Below, one piece after another: positions 1-11,213 of a stretch of 64,000 nucleotides of DNA; within the stretch, counting starts at the first letter, position 1; every line of letters begins with the position of its first letter. This stretch comes from Phycomyces blakesleeanus NRRL 1555(-) (lineage: Eukaryota > Mucoromycota > Mucoromycetes > Mucorales > Phycomycetaceae), in NCBI RefSeq assembly GCF_001638985.1, contig NW_017265145.1:124001-188000 (forward strand). Direction: 5' to 3'. The translations under genes were made by a program, and so were the position numbers. Under the pieces are notes generated by a model that was given only the letters and a program-made list of their open reading frames with translations, had not been told where the DNA came from and did no database searches.

Positions 1-1630
1 TTTTTTTTGTACTAAATAACTGCTTGTAATAGTCGAAGAACATATACCAGCCAAGCATATATACCCAACTCTCAACCTTCTCTAAATCATCATTTTTTGC
101 ATTAGATGAACTTCATTTAATTGCAAGAGGGATTGAAAAGCTTGTGTATGACCTGATTACCGTCACCCTTACAAAGGAAACCAAATTTTATTATACCCAT
201 TCAGACAATACCCTCAATATCACCAAATACCCTTTTTATAAACCAAAAGCAAACCTTGTAACAATTGGAAACTGTATCACCAGCTCACGAAAATATATAC
301 CCACCTCATTTCAAGGCAGTTTCAACAACGTATTTGCCAAGATCGATGGTACTCGCGCAGTGGACTGGCTTGACTTTCTCTTATACCTTGTCCCCACTTT
401 GGTCGTGCCTTATTTACCAAATAGGGCTGTCAAAACAGCTCTATTATCTCTTGTGAAAGGTTGCGCGCTTGCCTTGCAATAGACGTTGACATCAGAATTG
501 CTTGATGAGATGGAGCCATAAGTTATTATACGTCTCATATATTATCATTACAAATAGCTGATTGTTACCATTTTTTAAATATTAATAATAGATACTTCAA
601 GCACTGGCACTCGTTTTTATACTAACAAGTCCAGAATAATACCCTGTCTCGTAGTGTTTTCCGACCAGTGCAACATTACCTGGTCCATATACCCTATATC
701 ATCAAGCAGCAAGGCCCCCTGCGATGCTACTCCACTCGCTCAATGGAGAGAGTAATTGGCATCTTCTCGAAATTGATAAAGTCCAAATCAAAGGGTGGCC
801 GAAACACCAGTTTTCTCGTCGAGCGATTTGCGATTCACAATTATACCAGCATGGCAATCAGCATCTGTGATGAAATCAACCTCATTTGGCCAAAGCCATA
901 TGGAAGAGAGAGCTACATGGACCTTCCTAATGATCCTAGTGGTGCGCAGTTGTGGGAGCCGTTTCATCAGTTTGTTAATTTGAACAATGATTCGGTGGAA
1001 GGTGTAGGCGGCCCTAGTGTGAAGGAAGCTTTATTGAAATACTACCGGAGAACAACAGGCTTGACTGGCCACGAGTTTGGTGACTCTGTTGTTGTTGTAG
1101 CTGCACGTCTGTGGATGGACTCAACTGTATATTCCTCATGCATGTACCGAAGAAAGAAAAACAAGACCAGCCATGGCAACCATTACATGATGTTTACTTG
1201 CCCCTATAGAAAGTAAGTATAATATTTTTCGATATACAATCAAAAGTTGCTTACATTCTATTTATTTATTTATTTTAGCAACCGTAATGTAATTGTTCAC
1301 AGCTGGCTCATTGGTACAGTACAGTTCTACTTTCAGCATGTAGATTTCTATGGCTTCCCACACTTTCTTGCTTTCGTGGAGGTCATGAAGGAACATGACG
1401 CAGCTGGTCATGACTCATCAGTACCTATCGTCAAACAACGGTCACAAAGCACCTGTACACTAGGCCACCAAACGCAACCGACTTATGCAGTTATAAGTGT
1501 AAATGACATTTGTCATCAAGTTGGTCTGGTCTAATACCTACCGAATGGAAACCAGTTTTATGTAATCGCGCCCTATTATATCTTTAACAACAACATGCGC
1601 ATTACTAAAGGCAATCTTTCTATTCTGTAA
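1..1630 (+). pseudogene. CX-1 transposase, C-terminal exons (Tnp2/CACTA-type)
   Basis: This is the C-terminal part of a CACTA-type transposase. Exons run at about 90-525, 590-1213 and 1279-1630, separated by GT..AG introns (for example GTAAGTATAAT at 1214, acceptor TTTTAG near 1278). Recognisable blocks are the remnant of a D-x-M-H-L-I-like segment (ELHLIARGIEKL), then YYTHSDNTLN, then the signature YSTRSMERVIG (about 739), and a last exon ending NMRITKGNLSIL before TAA. All blocks recur in CX-3 and, more distantly, in CX-2 and CX-4. Stops interrupt it: TAG after ALALQ (480), where CX-3 has TGG, and TAA at about 1533, where CX-3 has CAA. It is decayed and its 5' end is outside the window. Confidence 0.75.
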
Positions 1631-2258
1631 TCCTTTTTATTTTTATCTTATTTTTCTATATGCTCTATATCCTTATATCTTTTATATTTTTTATATCATC
1701 CTTGTATCTTATATTCTTTTTTTAATTTTCTCTATTTCTTATGTTTTTTTTAATCTCTATATGCCCCGTCTTTCTTTTTTTCTTTATATACTCCGGTTTT
1801 TTTTCTATTCTCTATACACCTTATGCTTTTCTCTTCATTCCCTATATGCTCTATATGCCATTACGCGATTTAAATAAAATCAAATTGCCAATTCATCAAG
1901 ATAAAAAGAATATCTAAAAAAAAAGAACGTAGTTTAAAAAATAAAAAAATGGCAGTTATGTTACCATTTCGTTCACACATTCCAAAAATTATTAATCTTA
2001 ATAATTGTTGACATCTTTGATATTCAATAAAACATATATTTCAATACTCAAAGTGGTCATTACAACTTACAAACATTTTTTACAGTATTGAAAATATTGT
2101 ACAGCAACAAAAAAAGTGTTTTCATGTTACTTTTTTAAATTGCTACGAATGACATTACCATCTTACAACAAACGGCAGAGATTTTATTGGGTTTCGACCA
2201 AAAAAATGGCAGTTATGTGCCTACTTTCGGCCCAACTGCCATTCATCCCACCGTAGTG
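1631..2258 (+). repeat. CX-1 3' subterminal region
   Basis: These roughly 630 bases after the transposase stop carry no gene. They hold a T-rich stretch (1640-1850), the duplicated ATGGCAGTTATGT motif, and the CACTA tip (reverse complement begins CACTACGGTGGG). The same region recurs at 45817-46443. Confidence 0.65.
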
Positions 2259-3007
2259 CTCAAGTATCATTATTGTATGAGCTCGTTGATTCATTTCCAA
2301 CTCTTTCCACTGCAACAACTGCTATTCCTGCTGTCTCTGCTGTGCCGTACTTGTTGACCACTTCTTCTGGCTTTAATTTGAAGACCTTCATTGATTCTGC
2401 TGAAGTGACCATCGATAATGTCAAAGGCAATGAGCCATTACCTCCGTCTGCTTTCTCTCTCAGTCTTGGTGAGTTTGTGCAAATGCAAGAAGATGAGTAT
2501 GCCCATCTGTTTGAATATTATCGCATGACATATTGTGATGCTTTACTGAGAGGTTACCAAGATGCAATTTTTGGTCAACTTTTTGTGAACAGCATGATTC
2601 AAAAGATGCAGTCAATAAATGTTTTTGGTCAGATGTATACAAGCAGTAATGGTGTAGTTTGACGTGGCTCAGTTGTACAAGCCATGTTTCATGAAAACAA
2701 TGATTGTGAAATGAGCACGTTTACTGGCCAGATCCAATATCTTTTTGTCAGTGATATCATCAACCCAGTTACGTACCAAGCGGACAGACATACATTTGCA
2801 TATGTCAGGTGGTATAAAACGTCTAGCCAAGATACAAGAAGTGAGCAGTTTGTGGAGATGAGCAAATTTTCGTTTATAAGAAGCGATTTTCAAAACATCT
2901 TATCTGTTCACTGCATATTGATACCTGCTGCCATTGGTGTACATACAACTGCCACCGGTAATACCCATATGCTCATTGCCCCTTTATATAGAAAAATTTA
3001 TGCATAA
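2259..3007 (+). pseudogene. T1-D transposase, C-terminal fragment
   Basis: This is the C-terminal quarter of a T1-type Tnp2-like transposase, truncated at its 5' side by CX-1. Landmarks shared with T1-A, T1-B and T1-C are KGNEPLPPSAF (about 2420), a tyrosine-rich LFEYYRMTYC, INVFGQMY, TGQIQYLF (about 2725), FAYVRWY and the terminal IAPLYRKIYA before TAA. A frame slip lies near 2285 and an in-frame TGA at 2660, where paralogues read through. It is converging on its accessory gene (3355-4605), the same arrangement as in the other T1 copies. Confidence 0.75.
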
Positions 3008-3059
3008 ACAAAAAAAAACATATATATATCTTTATTTATTATTACTATTATTATTATTA

Positions 3060-3345
3060 TTATTAAAAATATTTGCTTTATACAAATGAGATGATGAAGA
3101 GAGAAAGTATTTTGTGTTGCTATTAAAGTTGTTTGCTTCGAATGAATAAGATGATTAAGAGAGAAACTATTTTGTATTGCTATTAAAGACCTTTGCTTCA
3201 AATGAATAAGATGAGGAGAATAACTATATTATATTGCTATCATTAAAAATCTTTACTTTGTACAAACGAGATGAAGAGATGAATTATATTTATTTATTGT
3301 TCTTAAAAAAATGGTTTGGAAGAATAAGATGAAGAGAAAAATTGT
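3060..3345. repeat. Diverged tandem repeat, about 60-bp unit, about five copies
   Basis: The intergenic stretch between the two convergent T1-D genes consists of degenerate units built on ATGAATAAGATGAAGAG followed by an A/T run and TTGCTATTAAAG. The clearest units start near 3065, 3125, 3185 and 3245. No gene is seen here. Confidence 0.6.
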
Positions 3346-3354
3346 ATTTATTTA

Positions 3355-4605
3355 TTAATCTTTAATGGTCCATTGAGCTAGTGGGACTTTTAAATCATTG
3401 GAAACATCCACGTCACATGTAACCCTGGTATGAGGGATAAGTTTCAGTGATCTTTGCCGTCCTTTTGCTACAGCATAATTGTCAAGACTTTCCAAGAGCG
3501 TTTGAAGCTATTTTTTTTTCACATTAATTATTTTTCATATATCAAATGATCTCTAAATATATTATCTCATCACTTCTTCAGCTAGGGCAATGAGCCTTCA
3601 GACATTTACTGTTGGCTGATCTAGTTGCCTCATTGTCTGTCTCATCATCAGACATTACTGTCTTTTGAAGGACATGAGCACAATCGTCTCTTTTCGTGAC
3701 CATATCAATGACTTCTTTGTTTTCAAGGTAAGCCATGGAATGCCAGTGAAGAAGCTATACATACATTTAAAAAATAACAGTGAGTATCAAATAATATATA
3801 TATATACATATCTAATTAGACACTTACTAACAAACTACACTGTTGTCTTCTTGATGCGGTTCTTTTTCTGTTTGCAGTTGAAGGCGTTCTGCAGGACTCA
3901 TGGATCTGGTTGCAAAAATGGTTTTTCATACGTGCAAGGTCACTTGTAAATATGCCAGCAGATTGGGGTTGGCTCCTCAAATACGCAGTTAGAGCTAGTG
4001 CAAGACTGTGGTTATAGCCACCTATAAAGTAGCTTGTAAGGACCCGTCTTGGCTTTGCACCATTTGCAGCTACTTTTCTTTGGTCACTACTGCTGAAGTT
4101 CCGCTTTTTCAGATACCCATTGATCAATTTCTATGAAAAAAGTGTTAGATGTCTTGGCCATTATTCTCAAATCAAATCTTATTGAGATTGCTGAGTGTCT
4201 CTTTCCAGGCACATAATCATCTTCTATCAATGATGAAAGACCAGTGACCACTTCAATGCCTGATGTAACATTGTATCTGGAAGCAGTATTCTGGACAACA
4301 GTTTGACCAGAAACAATATTTACTACTGTCTCCTGAAGACGAGTTGTGGTATCATTGGACTTGGTGCTACCAGTGGCCATGCTTGCAATTTGGTTGGTAA
4401 GACTCTTCATCTGAGCATTAAGACTGACCAGCATTGCCAGAACTGGATCAGCCACATTATCATCAACATGGCTACCTGCCGGTCTCGTGGTAGGTATATA
4501 CATAACCGATGCCAGACCAGTGTTGTTGTTGGGCATGATGTTACATGCAATAGCCGCATGCACAAAGTTATTCTCAGAGGGACTGTTAGAGGTAAAGTTG
4601 TTCAT
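3355..4605 (-). pseudogene. T1-D accessory gene (four exons)
   Basis: This is a diverged member of the T1 accessory family. Exon 1 is 4605-4213 (131 codons, from ATG, ending DDY before a GTGCCT donor). Exon 2 is 4130-3828 (303 nt), exon 3 is 3754-3566 (189 nt) and exon 4 is 3507-3355. The order matches the other copies: a poorly conserved exon 1, a basic central exon (ending TASRRQQ), an exon with KRDDCAHV and an acidic DDETDNE tract ending RSDE, and a final exon ending PLAQWTIKD. The invariant W before RSDE is TGA here, and the third donor reads ATAATA instead of GT. The function is unknown; co-occurrence with the transposase suggests a transposition accessory. Confidence 0.7.
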
Positions 4606-4837
4606 TTTCTATATAGAATCAAATATTAATATATGTTAGCTAATGAAATAAGCTTGACACAGTTTCTGTTGAATTTATACATACAAATAAAGAAGGTGAT
4701 TGAGAGACATCAATTAAGTAAATTCGAAGCCCTATTTATTACAAATTTTCAACTATAGTAATTATTCAAACTACATATGTTTCAATTTGGAGAAGTATAT
4801 ATCTTTAGGTAATTGAACCACCTTTTTTTTTGAAATA

Positions 4838-5290
4838 TTGTTTATCTGCCACTTTTCTTTGGAATCTATATATTTGAAGTCAAGCTATTTTCTTTCTTTC
4901 TTTTCTCTTTTGCACTTTTTGACACAAATTTATGGTAAAACATTTTTCTTTTTTTTTGCTTCTTTGTTTTACTTCTTTGTTTTACTTCGATGTTTTACTT
5001 TGATGTTTTATTTCTTTACTCATCGCTTTTTGTATTTCAACGGTTTGACAAGTTATATATTTCTTTTTTTTTTGGTAAAGTATCTAATTAGAGACATGCC
5101 AATAAATAAAATTTGTCTTAAGAATTTATTATTTACTAATAATGCCAACAATATAGATACTATTATATTCTTTTGATGACACTCGCAATAATATTCATAT
5201 CTCATATTGTGGTATGTCTTTATGAAATACATGTATTCTAACTTTGCTTTTATACCTGTCTTATCTTTGTAAACATTATTCAATTAGGTC
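4838..5290 (+). other. Possible start of the T1-D divergent gene (gene 3)
   Basis: This lies at the position expected for gene 3, upstream of and diverging from the accessory gene. A hydrophobic stretch near 4885-4930 (phase LFSFFLFSFALF) precedes a GTAAAA donor, resembling the leader exons of T1-A, B and C. A possible second exon begins after ATAG at about 5157. The downstream conserved exons (QWPSGL, ISPKIF, DE..KHAM) were not found, so this copy is either very diverged or truncated. Confidence 0.25.
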
Positions 5291-5794
5291 CAAGTATTAT
5301 TTTCTTAGAATAATAACATCTGGTAATTTTTTTTAACAAGCAAATCATCTATACACTCATTATAAACAATACTAAATGTGATATCTTTTGGTAGCAATTA
5401 GCATACCAAGAGCTTTAATCTCGTAGTGTTTACTAGCTGTCAATTATTAGTTTATGGCAATTATATCAAGCCCGTAAGTATCAATTCTCTTATATTTTAT
5501 TTTTATGATATCATCTAATATATATATCTTTCTTTTCTTGTGTTATATAGTTGACTATCTCTTCAAGTAGGTATTGGCATAAGTGCTTTAAACAATAACA
5601 GTTCAACAGTATATGGTAGGAAGTATTGTTATAATCAATAGTTTTACGAAATGAATGTACCAAAAAAACTAGAATGCTCATCAAAAAAAATATTCTTTTT
5701 CAAATATCAAAATAAACAAAACAAAAAAAATTCACTCAAAATAATACAAAACTGCTTCTTTAAAATGTATGGTTTCTCAAATGTGAAATGCTAA

Positions 5795-6170
5795 GAAATA
5801 TACTTTCCCACAAATTTGTGCTATAAAACCATAAATTAATATACAATAAAAAAAAGGGGAAAGTGTTCCTGCTAAAGAAGTATTTATATCTAATTCAAAA
5901 ATGAATAATTTCTCACAAATTTTATATAATAAAAATATAATTGTTCACAAATTCATGTTATAAAACAGAAAATAAATATATAATGAAATAAGGGGAAAGT
6001 GTACCCACTAAAAAAGTATTTTTATTGGCTTAAAATAAATGCTTTCCTATAGATTTTATATGATAAAATACACTTTCCCACAAATTTGTATTATATAAGT
6101 AGAGAAAAAATATACAGAAAAATATAGGGAAAGTATAGATGCAAAAGCAGTATCCATATCCGGTTTTTTT
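5795..6170. repeat. Three-fold tandem repeat with internal inverted CTTTCCC/GGGAAAG
   Basis: Three degenerate units of about 120-135 bp start near 5800, 5910 and 6045. Each contains (A)CTTTCCCACAAATTTGT or a decayed form, an A/T stretch with ATAAAA, then GGGGAAAGTGT and AAAGAAGTATTT. The CTTTCCC and GGGAAAG parts are complementary, so each unit can fold back. No coding potential was found. Confidence 0.6.
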
Positions 6171-7210
6171 TAGATTAAATGATGACCTAAAATGGAATAT
6201 AATAACTATATATATCAAGAGCACAGAGTATACACTCATTATTTCTATTCAAATACAATTGATGGACTAAGAAGGGTTATTGTTACTCAGTGAAACAATA
6301 CTTACTTTATGATCTTAAACTTCTATCCACCTGGTATAAGTATACTAGATATCTCACGGGTAACATTCCTAAAACCACACAGAAATCATGGCTTTAAACT
6401 CAATATTCGCATACTTTCTACTCAATGAAATCATATAATTTTTGTAGTGGTTGTTAATTCTAGTCACAATCGCATTATGAGCACCTTTATACTGTATCAT
6501 AATTGCAGAAGGAATAGATATCATTAACATAGAGTTCTTTATCTAAATAAAAATATTATAATTAAAAGTATAGAATATCATCTTATTTTAATGTCACTAT
6601 ATATTAATAAAATATTTTTATAGCTTTATATCTTCTAGTTTTAGAATAATTTAATTGACTTTCCAATCAAGATTTTTCTCAATGTGTTCATTGATCTAAA
6701 TACAGACTTCTTCAGAGAGCCAAGAGCAAGAGATATCAGAAAGCTCAAGAGAATTGTAGCTATTATGTCTCTAGTTGTAAACTGCTGTTACTTTACTGCC
6801 ATTAAAGAACTTAATAATTAAAGCAGTCAGATATCTCATTTTGATGTTGTTATCTATAGTGTTTCCATGCTTAACAGCGTAGAGCTTGTCCCTTTCAACT
6901 GCTTGCTTCTTAGAACTCTCTGCCTTTGTGCTAGAATAATCACATTTAAGATACTAGATTACTTTGATCATATTGCAATTGATCAAAACACTAACAGAAA
7001 TCTTTCTCTTCAACTTGTCACTGTTTTGAATGACTCAGTTAGCATGGCAAGCTGGGCTGTTTGTGAACTACAGCTAGTACTCTTTTTCAGTTTCAAAAAC
7101 AAATTCTTCTGTCTTGTTCTCATATGTAGGCATGAACTGGTAGATAGTTGAGATACAAGAATAAAAAGTAATATCATTTATTATTATAGTGTCAAGTCTC
7201 AATGTAGTAC
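6171..7210. other. AT-rich stretch without a recognisable gene
   Basis: The stretch is mostly A/T with scattered stops. One open stretch (6867-7151, + strand, 94 codons) has cysteine- and leucine-rich content but no recognised motif, and no matching sequence was seen among the other elements. I do not call it a gene. Confidence 0.4.
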
Positions 7211-7589
7211 TTTTTTCTGGCACTTGTAACTAAATTGAAGAATCAATACTACTGAGGATTATCAAGTTTATGAATAGTTTTTGGATAGAAAATAAAATAT
7301 GCTTTTTATTAAATATATTTCTTGACTATTTATACGAATTGATACTTGATTTCTGGCTAAAAGAATAACTATGTTAATATACTTGTAGAAGATATTACTG
7401 GATAACTAGCATCTAAAACATATTAACATAGTTATTCTTTTAGCCAGAAATCAAGTATCAATTCGTATAAATAGTCAAGAAATATATTTAATAAAAAGCA
7501 TATTTTATTTTCTATCCAAAAACTATTCATAAACTTGACAATCCTCAGTAGTATTGATTCTCCAACTTAGTTACAAGTGCCAGAAAAAA
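7211..7589. repeat. Near-perfect 170-bp inverted repeat (hairpin) beside tRNA-Gly
   Basis: The left arm 7211-7380 and right arm 7420-7589 are complementary over about 170 bases, with about three mismatches (near 7233, 7237 and 7263), around a 39-base loop. The outer tips are a T run and an A run. Such structures are typical of a foldback/MITE-type insertion or a dsRNA-forming locus. The right edge lies 31 bp from the tRNA 3' end, and its A7 run (T7 on the minus strand) is the first run of at least four T residues downstream of the tRNA. Confidence 0.85.
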
Positions 7590-7620
7590 ATATTTAGATT
7601 AGCAACGCTATTATTGTAAA

Positions 7621-7691
7621 TGCGCGGACCGGGAATCGAACCCGGGCCCTTCGCGTGGCAGGCGAAGATTATACCACTTAACCATCCGCGC
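7621..7691 (-). tRNA. tRNA-Gly (anticodon GCC)
   Basis: On the minus strand a 7-bp acceptor stem (GCGCGGA with TCCGCGC), a D arm containing GGTTAAGTGGTATAATC, an anticodon stem TTCGC/GCGAA with loop CTGCCAC (anticodon GCC), and a T arm CCGGGTTCGATTCCCGG fold into a canonical 71-nt tRNA with discriminator A. There is no intron. Box A and box B are internal. No T run directly follows the gene; the nearest is in the adjacent hairpin. Confidence 0.95.
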
Positions 7692-9379
7692 TTTCGACAG
7701 TTTATCACTGGGTGTTGTAATAATAATCCACAAACAACAAAATTTCGGTTGTCTGGCAGTGCATTGATATTGCAAAATTCTTTGTAATTCTAGAAAATTA
7801 TATTCTATTATTTAATTTTTGATTCTCCGATGGTGGCCAAGGCTGAATAGAAAGCACTTTTTTATTCATAGAGTAAAACACTAATAAGTACAATGAAAAA
7901 GCATTATGCTGTCAATAATAATTTTACACAACTACATATTGTATCTTATTTTTTCACTATATTTAACTGACACTATGGCAAAGAAAATAGTAACATTTTA
8001 CCACTTTAGTAACATAACTACCATTTTTTACTTAATAATAAATGACAGTTATAACTCTGTATAAGATCAAAACAGGCACTGTCACTATTTTTTATATATG
8101 ATATATTTTTTTTAAATCAGGAATTTTGAATTTTGGGCCAATTTTTATATTTCAAATACCAATATAAGAAAATGGAATTAAATGTCTGCAAACTTAAGAA
8201 AAATCCCAAATATTAAATTTTATACAGTCACAGTATCATATATTTACAGCAAAATATGTTTCAAACATCAAATACTATATAATGTTACTATATTACGGGA
8301 TCAATTCTCTCAGTCTGCCATATGAAATAAATAATTGAGAGCCAAAATTTTTCTTCCTCTGCTATTAAATTTGAATACTGCGATTTTTCAAGACCTAAAA
8401 AGTGTTGTCAGAAATGACAAAACTAAATATATTATAAGTCTACTTTGTTAATAAACAGCTTCTCTACAAAGTAAACTAATAATATATTGAGTTTTGTCAT
8501 TTCCGACAACACTTTTTAGGTCTTGAAGAAACCAGCTGGAGTCTAATTTTATTACTGTGTATAAGAAAAATACACTATAATAAAAAATAGTAGTTATTTA
8601 CTATATAAAAAGTCAAAACAGGCACTGTTACCATTTTTTCAAAAAAAATTAAGCCTTCTTCCTTTCCTCTATTACATTCTTTCTTTTGTTCTATTGCTTT
8701 TAATTCTAGCACAACCTCTTGTCTTTTCTTTGCAACTTTAACATAATGATCTGTTTTTTATTATACAGTATTGAATCGGATTTGATTGAATTGAATCTTT
8801 ATTTCAATGCATGATTTATTAAATGAAAATGATAATAATAATAGTAATAATGAAAAAACAATTCTATCAGCCACTCATAATAAAAAACGATTCTGTTTAG
8901 CTACTGCAAAACATATGCAGTAAAACACTACTATTCAAATTGTATTTCATATACTTTAGGTATTCTAATATATCTTAGATAACACTTATTATTTTTTACT
9001 AATTTCTACAAATATATCAATATAATACTATGAGAAAAAAGGGGCGTTTTTTGTAATTGTGACTTAATTTTTGGCTTATAATAATTAAAAAATAGCCAAA
9101 AATGCAGAATGAAACAAGAAAATCTCTGTTTTTTAAAATAGCTGATAAAAAGCAAATTGACTACCTAGAATTAGATCTCAGAAAAAACAAAAGTACATTT
9201 TAACTACAGAGTTTACATTTTAACATGTATAGATTGAAATCAAGAACTATTAAAAGTCAGAGGTAAAAGATAAAGAAAATATCTAAACTTTCTGCTGCAA
9301 AGATGAAATTTATTAAGACAATTTGAAAAAAAATGTATTACAATAAAAAAAAACAAATTATAGATCTCTATATTGACCA
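7692..9379. other. Gene-free AT-rich region with repeats
   Basis: No coding sequence could be supported. The segments near 8040-8100 and 8575-8640 share a direct repeat (CAAAACAGGCACTGT followed by an A/T run), flanking a hairpin at 8387-8527. Together they may form a small non-autonomous insertion of about 600 bp. Confidence 0.4.
8387..8527. repeat. 62-bp inverted repeat (hairpin)
   Basis: Arms 8387-8448 and 8466-8527 are complementary with about four mismatches around a 17-base loop. The outer tips read TTCAAGACCTAAAAAGTG and its complement. It could be a MITE or a precursor-like hairpin. It is unrelated in sequence to the 7211-7589 hairpin. Confidence 0.8.
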
Positions 9380-10205
9380 AGATTCAATTTCGGGCCGCAG
9401 TTAAGTTTTGGCCACATTATATATCTTGTTGATGTTGTTGTTGTTATTGTTGTTGTACTGCCTGTTGTATCTGACATCACAAGACCAACCAACTTCTTGA
9501 CGTCTGCCAGGTGGACTACCTTTCGTTTAAGCTAACCATTTACTATCACCGGAATGCCATTGTATAATACAATGCTATATATCAGCACCAAAACAAGGGG
9601 TCACCTTTTACCAGAATTCTTATGTTCGAAGAAAAGAATTACTTTTCCAAAGAAGTCTTTTGTCATGGGAGTGTATCGGCGACATACATTTGTGAACAGA
9701 TTAACTTGCACCTGAAGACAAACATGATGCACCTCTCTTAATGTTTTTTAAAAAAATGAGGAGTCAATCACACAGCCATTAATAAAAGCTTTGCGGCTAG
9801 TTATTATAGCTGGTTCAATCGTCCCGCATTCTACCCCCTTTGATCTATAAAAGTCTCAAATAAGAATTGGAAGATAAGAAATGTCTTTGAAACTGTCATT
9901 AATTGTTTTATATTCTAAATGCCCCCAGAACTTGATATCGGAATCTGCACCAGCATGCTCGCCCTTGCTAGTAATTGGCCAACCAGCAGACATATCTTTG
10001 TATTATAATACAGCACCTCTCCATTTACCTCCTTCAGAATCCATCAACAATTGCTGTGTACAAGCCAGCTGGACCATTACGTTTCCAGCATTCATGCCAA
10101 TTGCCAAATTGCTTTTGATGGTGCGAAAGTACTTGCCAATAGCACACTCTACTGATCTTGTGCTGTATGCGCGTGAAGAACCAAAGGCACCAATCATATT
10201 GGGGT
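9380..10205 (-). pseudogene. CX-4: C-terminal fragment of a CACTA transposase
   Basis: Read on the minus strand from about 10200, the product begins MIGAFGSSRAYSTRSVECAIG, matching the YSTRSMERxIG block of the other CX transposases. It continues through frame breaks (stop near 9847, another near 9595) to KVILFFEH, GIPVIVNG and VVHLADVKKLVGLV, which line up with the last exon of CX-1 and CX-3. A GTT/GTA-rich run (9430-9455) follows. The 5' part is absent and the fragment abuts an LTR-like sequence at 10206. Confidence 0.6.
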
Positions 10206-10738
10206 TGTTGTAAATGAGTATTGACTACTGCTGTAATTGAGAATAAGTCTGAAGGAAATAATATAAGGCCTCAGCTATTCCAGTCAAAGATGTCTACCGA
10301 TTACTTTATTATTTAACACACAGGTTTAGTATGCATGATAGTGATTATATTTCATATGATGATATCACCATAATATGAGATATATCAGTGGATTATTATA
10401 AGCATAATTATAACTCATAAACACATTTACTTTCGATGTTAATACTTCATTGGGACTACACACATTTATATAATTAATCATACATTAATTATCCCAAGAT
10501 CACATTGCTCTGATTAAGGCTCAGATAGGATCAATTACCTGACCCTAGTTATATAATTTTCCTGATCCAAAATAATATAAATAACAGTAGTAGTTCAGTG
10601 TAGAAACCTCGTCAAACTTGGATACAAAATCTTTTCTCAATAAATAGAACCTACACAAGTTCTCACAAATCTTTGTTCCTAATCTTAAATCTTTAATTCT
10701 TCCTCTTAAAAACTTCTTCAACTTCAACCACCACAACA
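10206..10738. repeat. LTR-like repeat (TGTTGT...ACAACA)
   Basis: The segment begins TGTTGTAAATGAGTATTGA and ends ACAACA, giving a 6-bp terminal inversion. Its first ~290 bases are related to 28031-28325. A TATA-like stretch and AATAAA are present near the 3' part. I found no target duplication, so the boundaries and the solo-LTR interpretation are tentative. Confidence 0.4.
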
Positions 10739-10759
10739 TCTATTATTATAGTAAAACAG

Positions 10760-11110
10760 CTATCATTCCAAGAACAAATAAATAATTTATTTGTTTTACT
10801 TATGCTAAATTAATAAGATCAATAATTAATTACAGTAAGTACTGTAATTATGACAGCTCAGTAATCACTGAGTTAATATGAGAACACTGCAATAAAATTA
10901 AATTATAAACATAGCAGTACTACCTCTCTAATATCTAAATGAACTCAGACTTAAGAAATTAAGATGTGACTGACAAAGCAGATCGTGTTTTTATATAAAA
11001 AGAACAACTTTTTATTCTTTAATAAAGACAACCTATATACAGTCTCAAAGTATTCTTATATACGTCCCAATCTTTTTACTGTTGATTTCATTTTATAAAA
11101 CTTCACAACA
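10760..11110. repeat. Old, diverged copy of the TGTGGT...ACCACA LTR
   Basis: Several blocks match the solo LTRs at 12025 and 26959: ACAGTAAGTACTGTA (10830), CTTAAGAAATTAAGA (10950), a TATA box with AAAAAGAAC, AATAAAGACAACC and ACAGTCTCAAAGTATT (11039). The ends are eroded. Confidence 0.5.
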
Positions 11111-11213
11111 AGCATTTACTCTAAGAATATATATCACTGGAAAAAGAATAGGATCTTTTTCTGTTAAAAACTGTCAAAATATATATGTAAAGACCAGATT
11201 TTTTCATATGATC

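Larger units (their letters stand above)
1..2258 (+). mobile_element. CX-1: 3' end of a CACTA (En/Spm-like) element
   Basis: This is the transposase-side end of a CACTA element whose 5' part lies left of the window. It is nearly collinear with 44190-46443 (CX-3), differing mainly by transitions. The homology stops at TAGTG (2254-2258), the complement of CACTA, and the next base continues an unrelated Tnp2-like transposase (T1-D). The element therefore sits inside that gene. Two direct copies of an 18-base motif ending GGCAGTTATGT lie at about 1948 and 2204, with an inverted GCCATTCATCC near the tip. Such subterminal repeats are typical of CACTA transposase-binding regions. Confidence 0.75.

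Noticed and set aside
3060..3345. CRISPR-like periodic repeat
   Set aside because: Repeat units are diverged and contiguous, without constant repeat and variable spacer structure.
6867..7151. 94-codon open stretch (+)
   Set aside because: No motif, no homologous copy in the window, no plausible flanking exons; it may be chance in AT-rich DNA.
10206..11110. A single 905-bp LTR from TGTTGT to ACAACA (11110)
   Set aside because: The second half matches the TGTGGT-type LTR, so two different repeats are adjacent; no flanking duplication was found for the long version.
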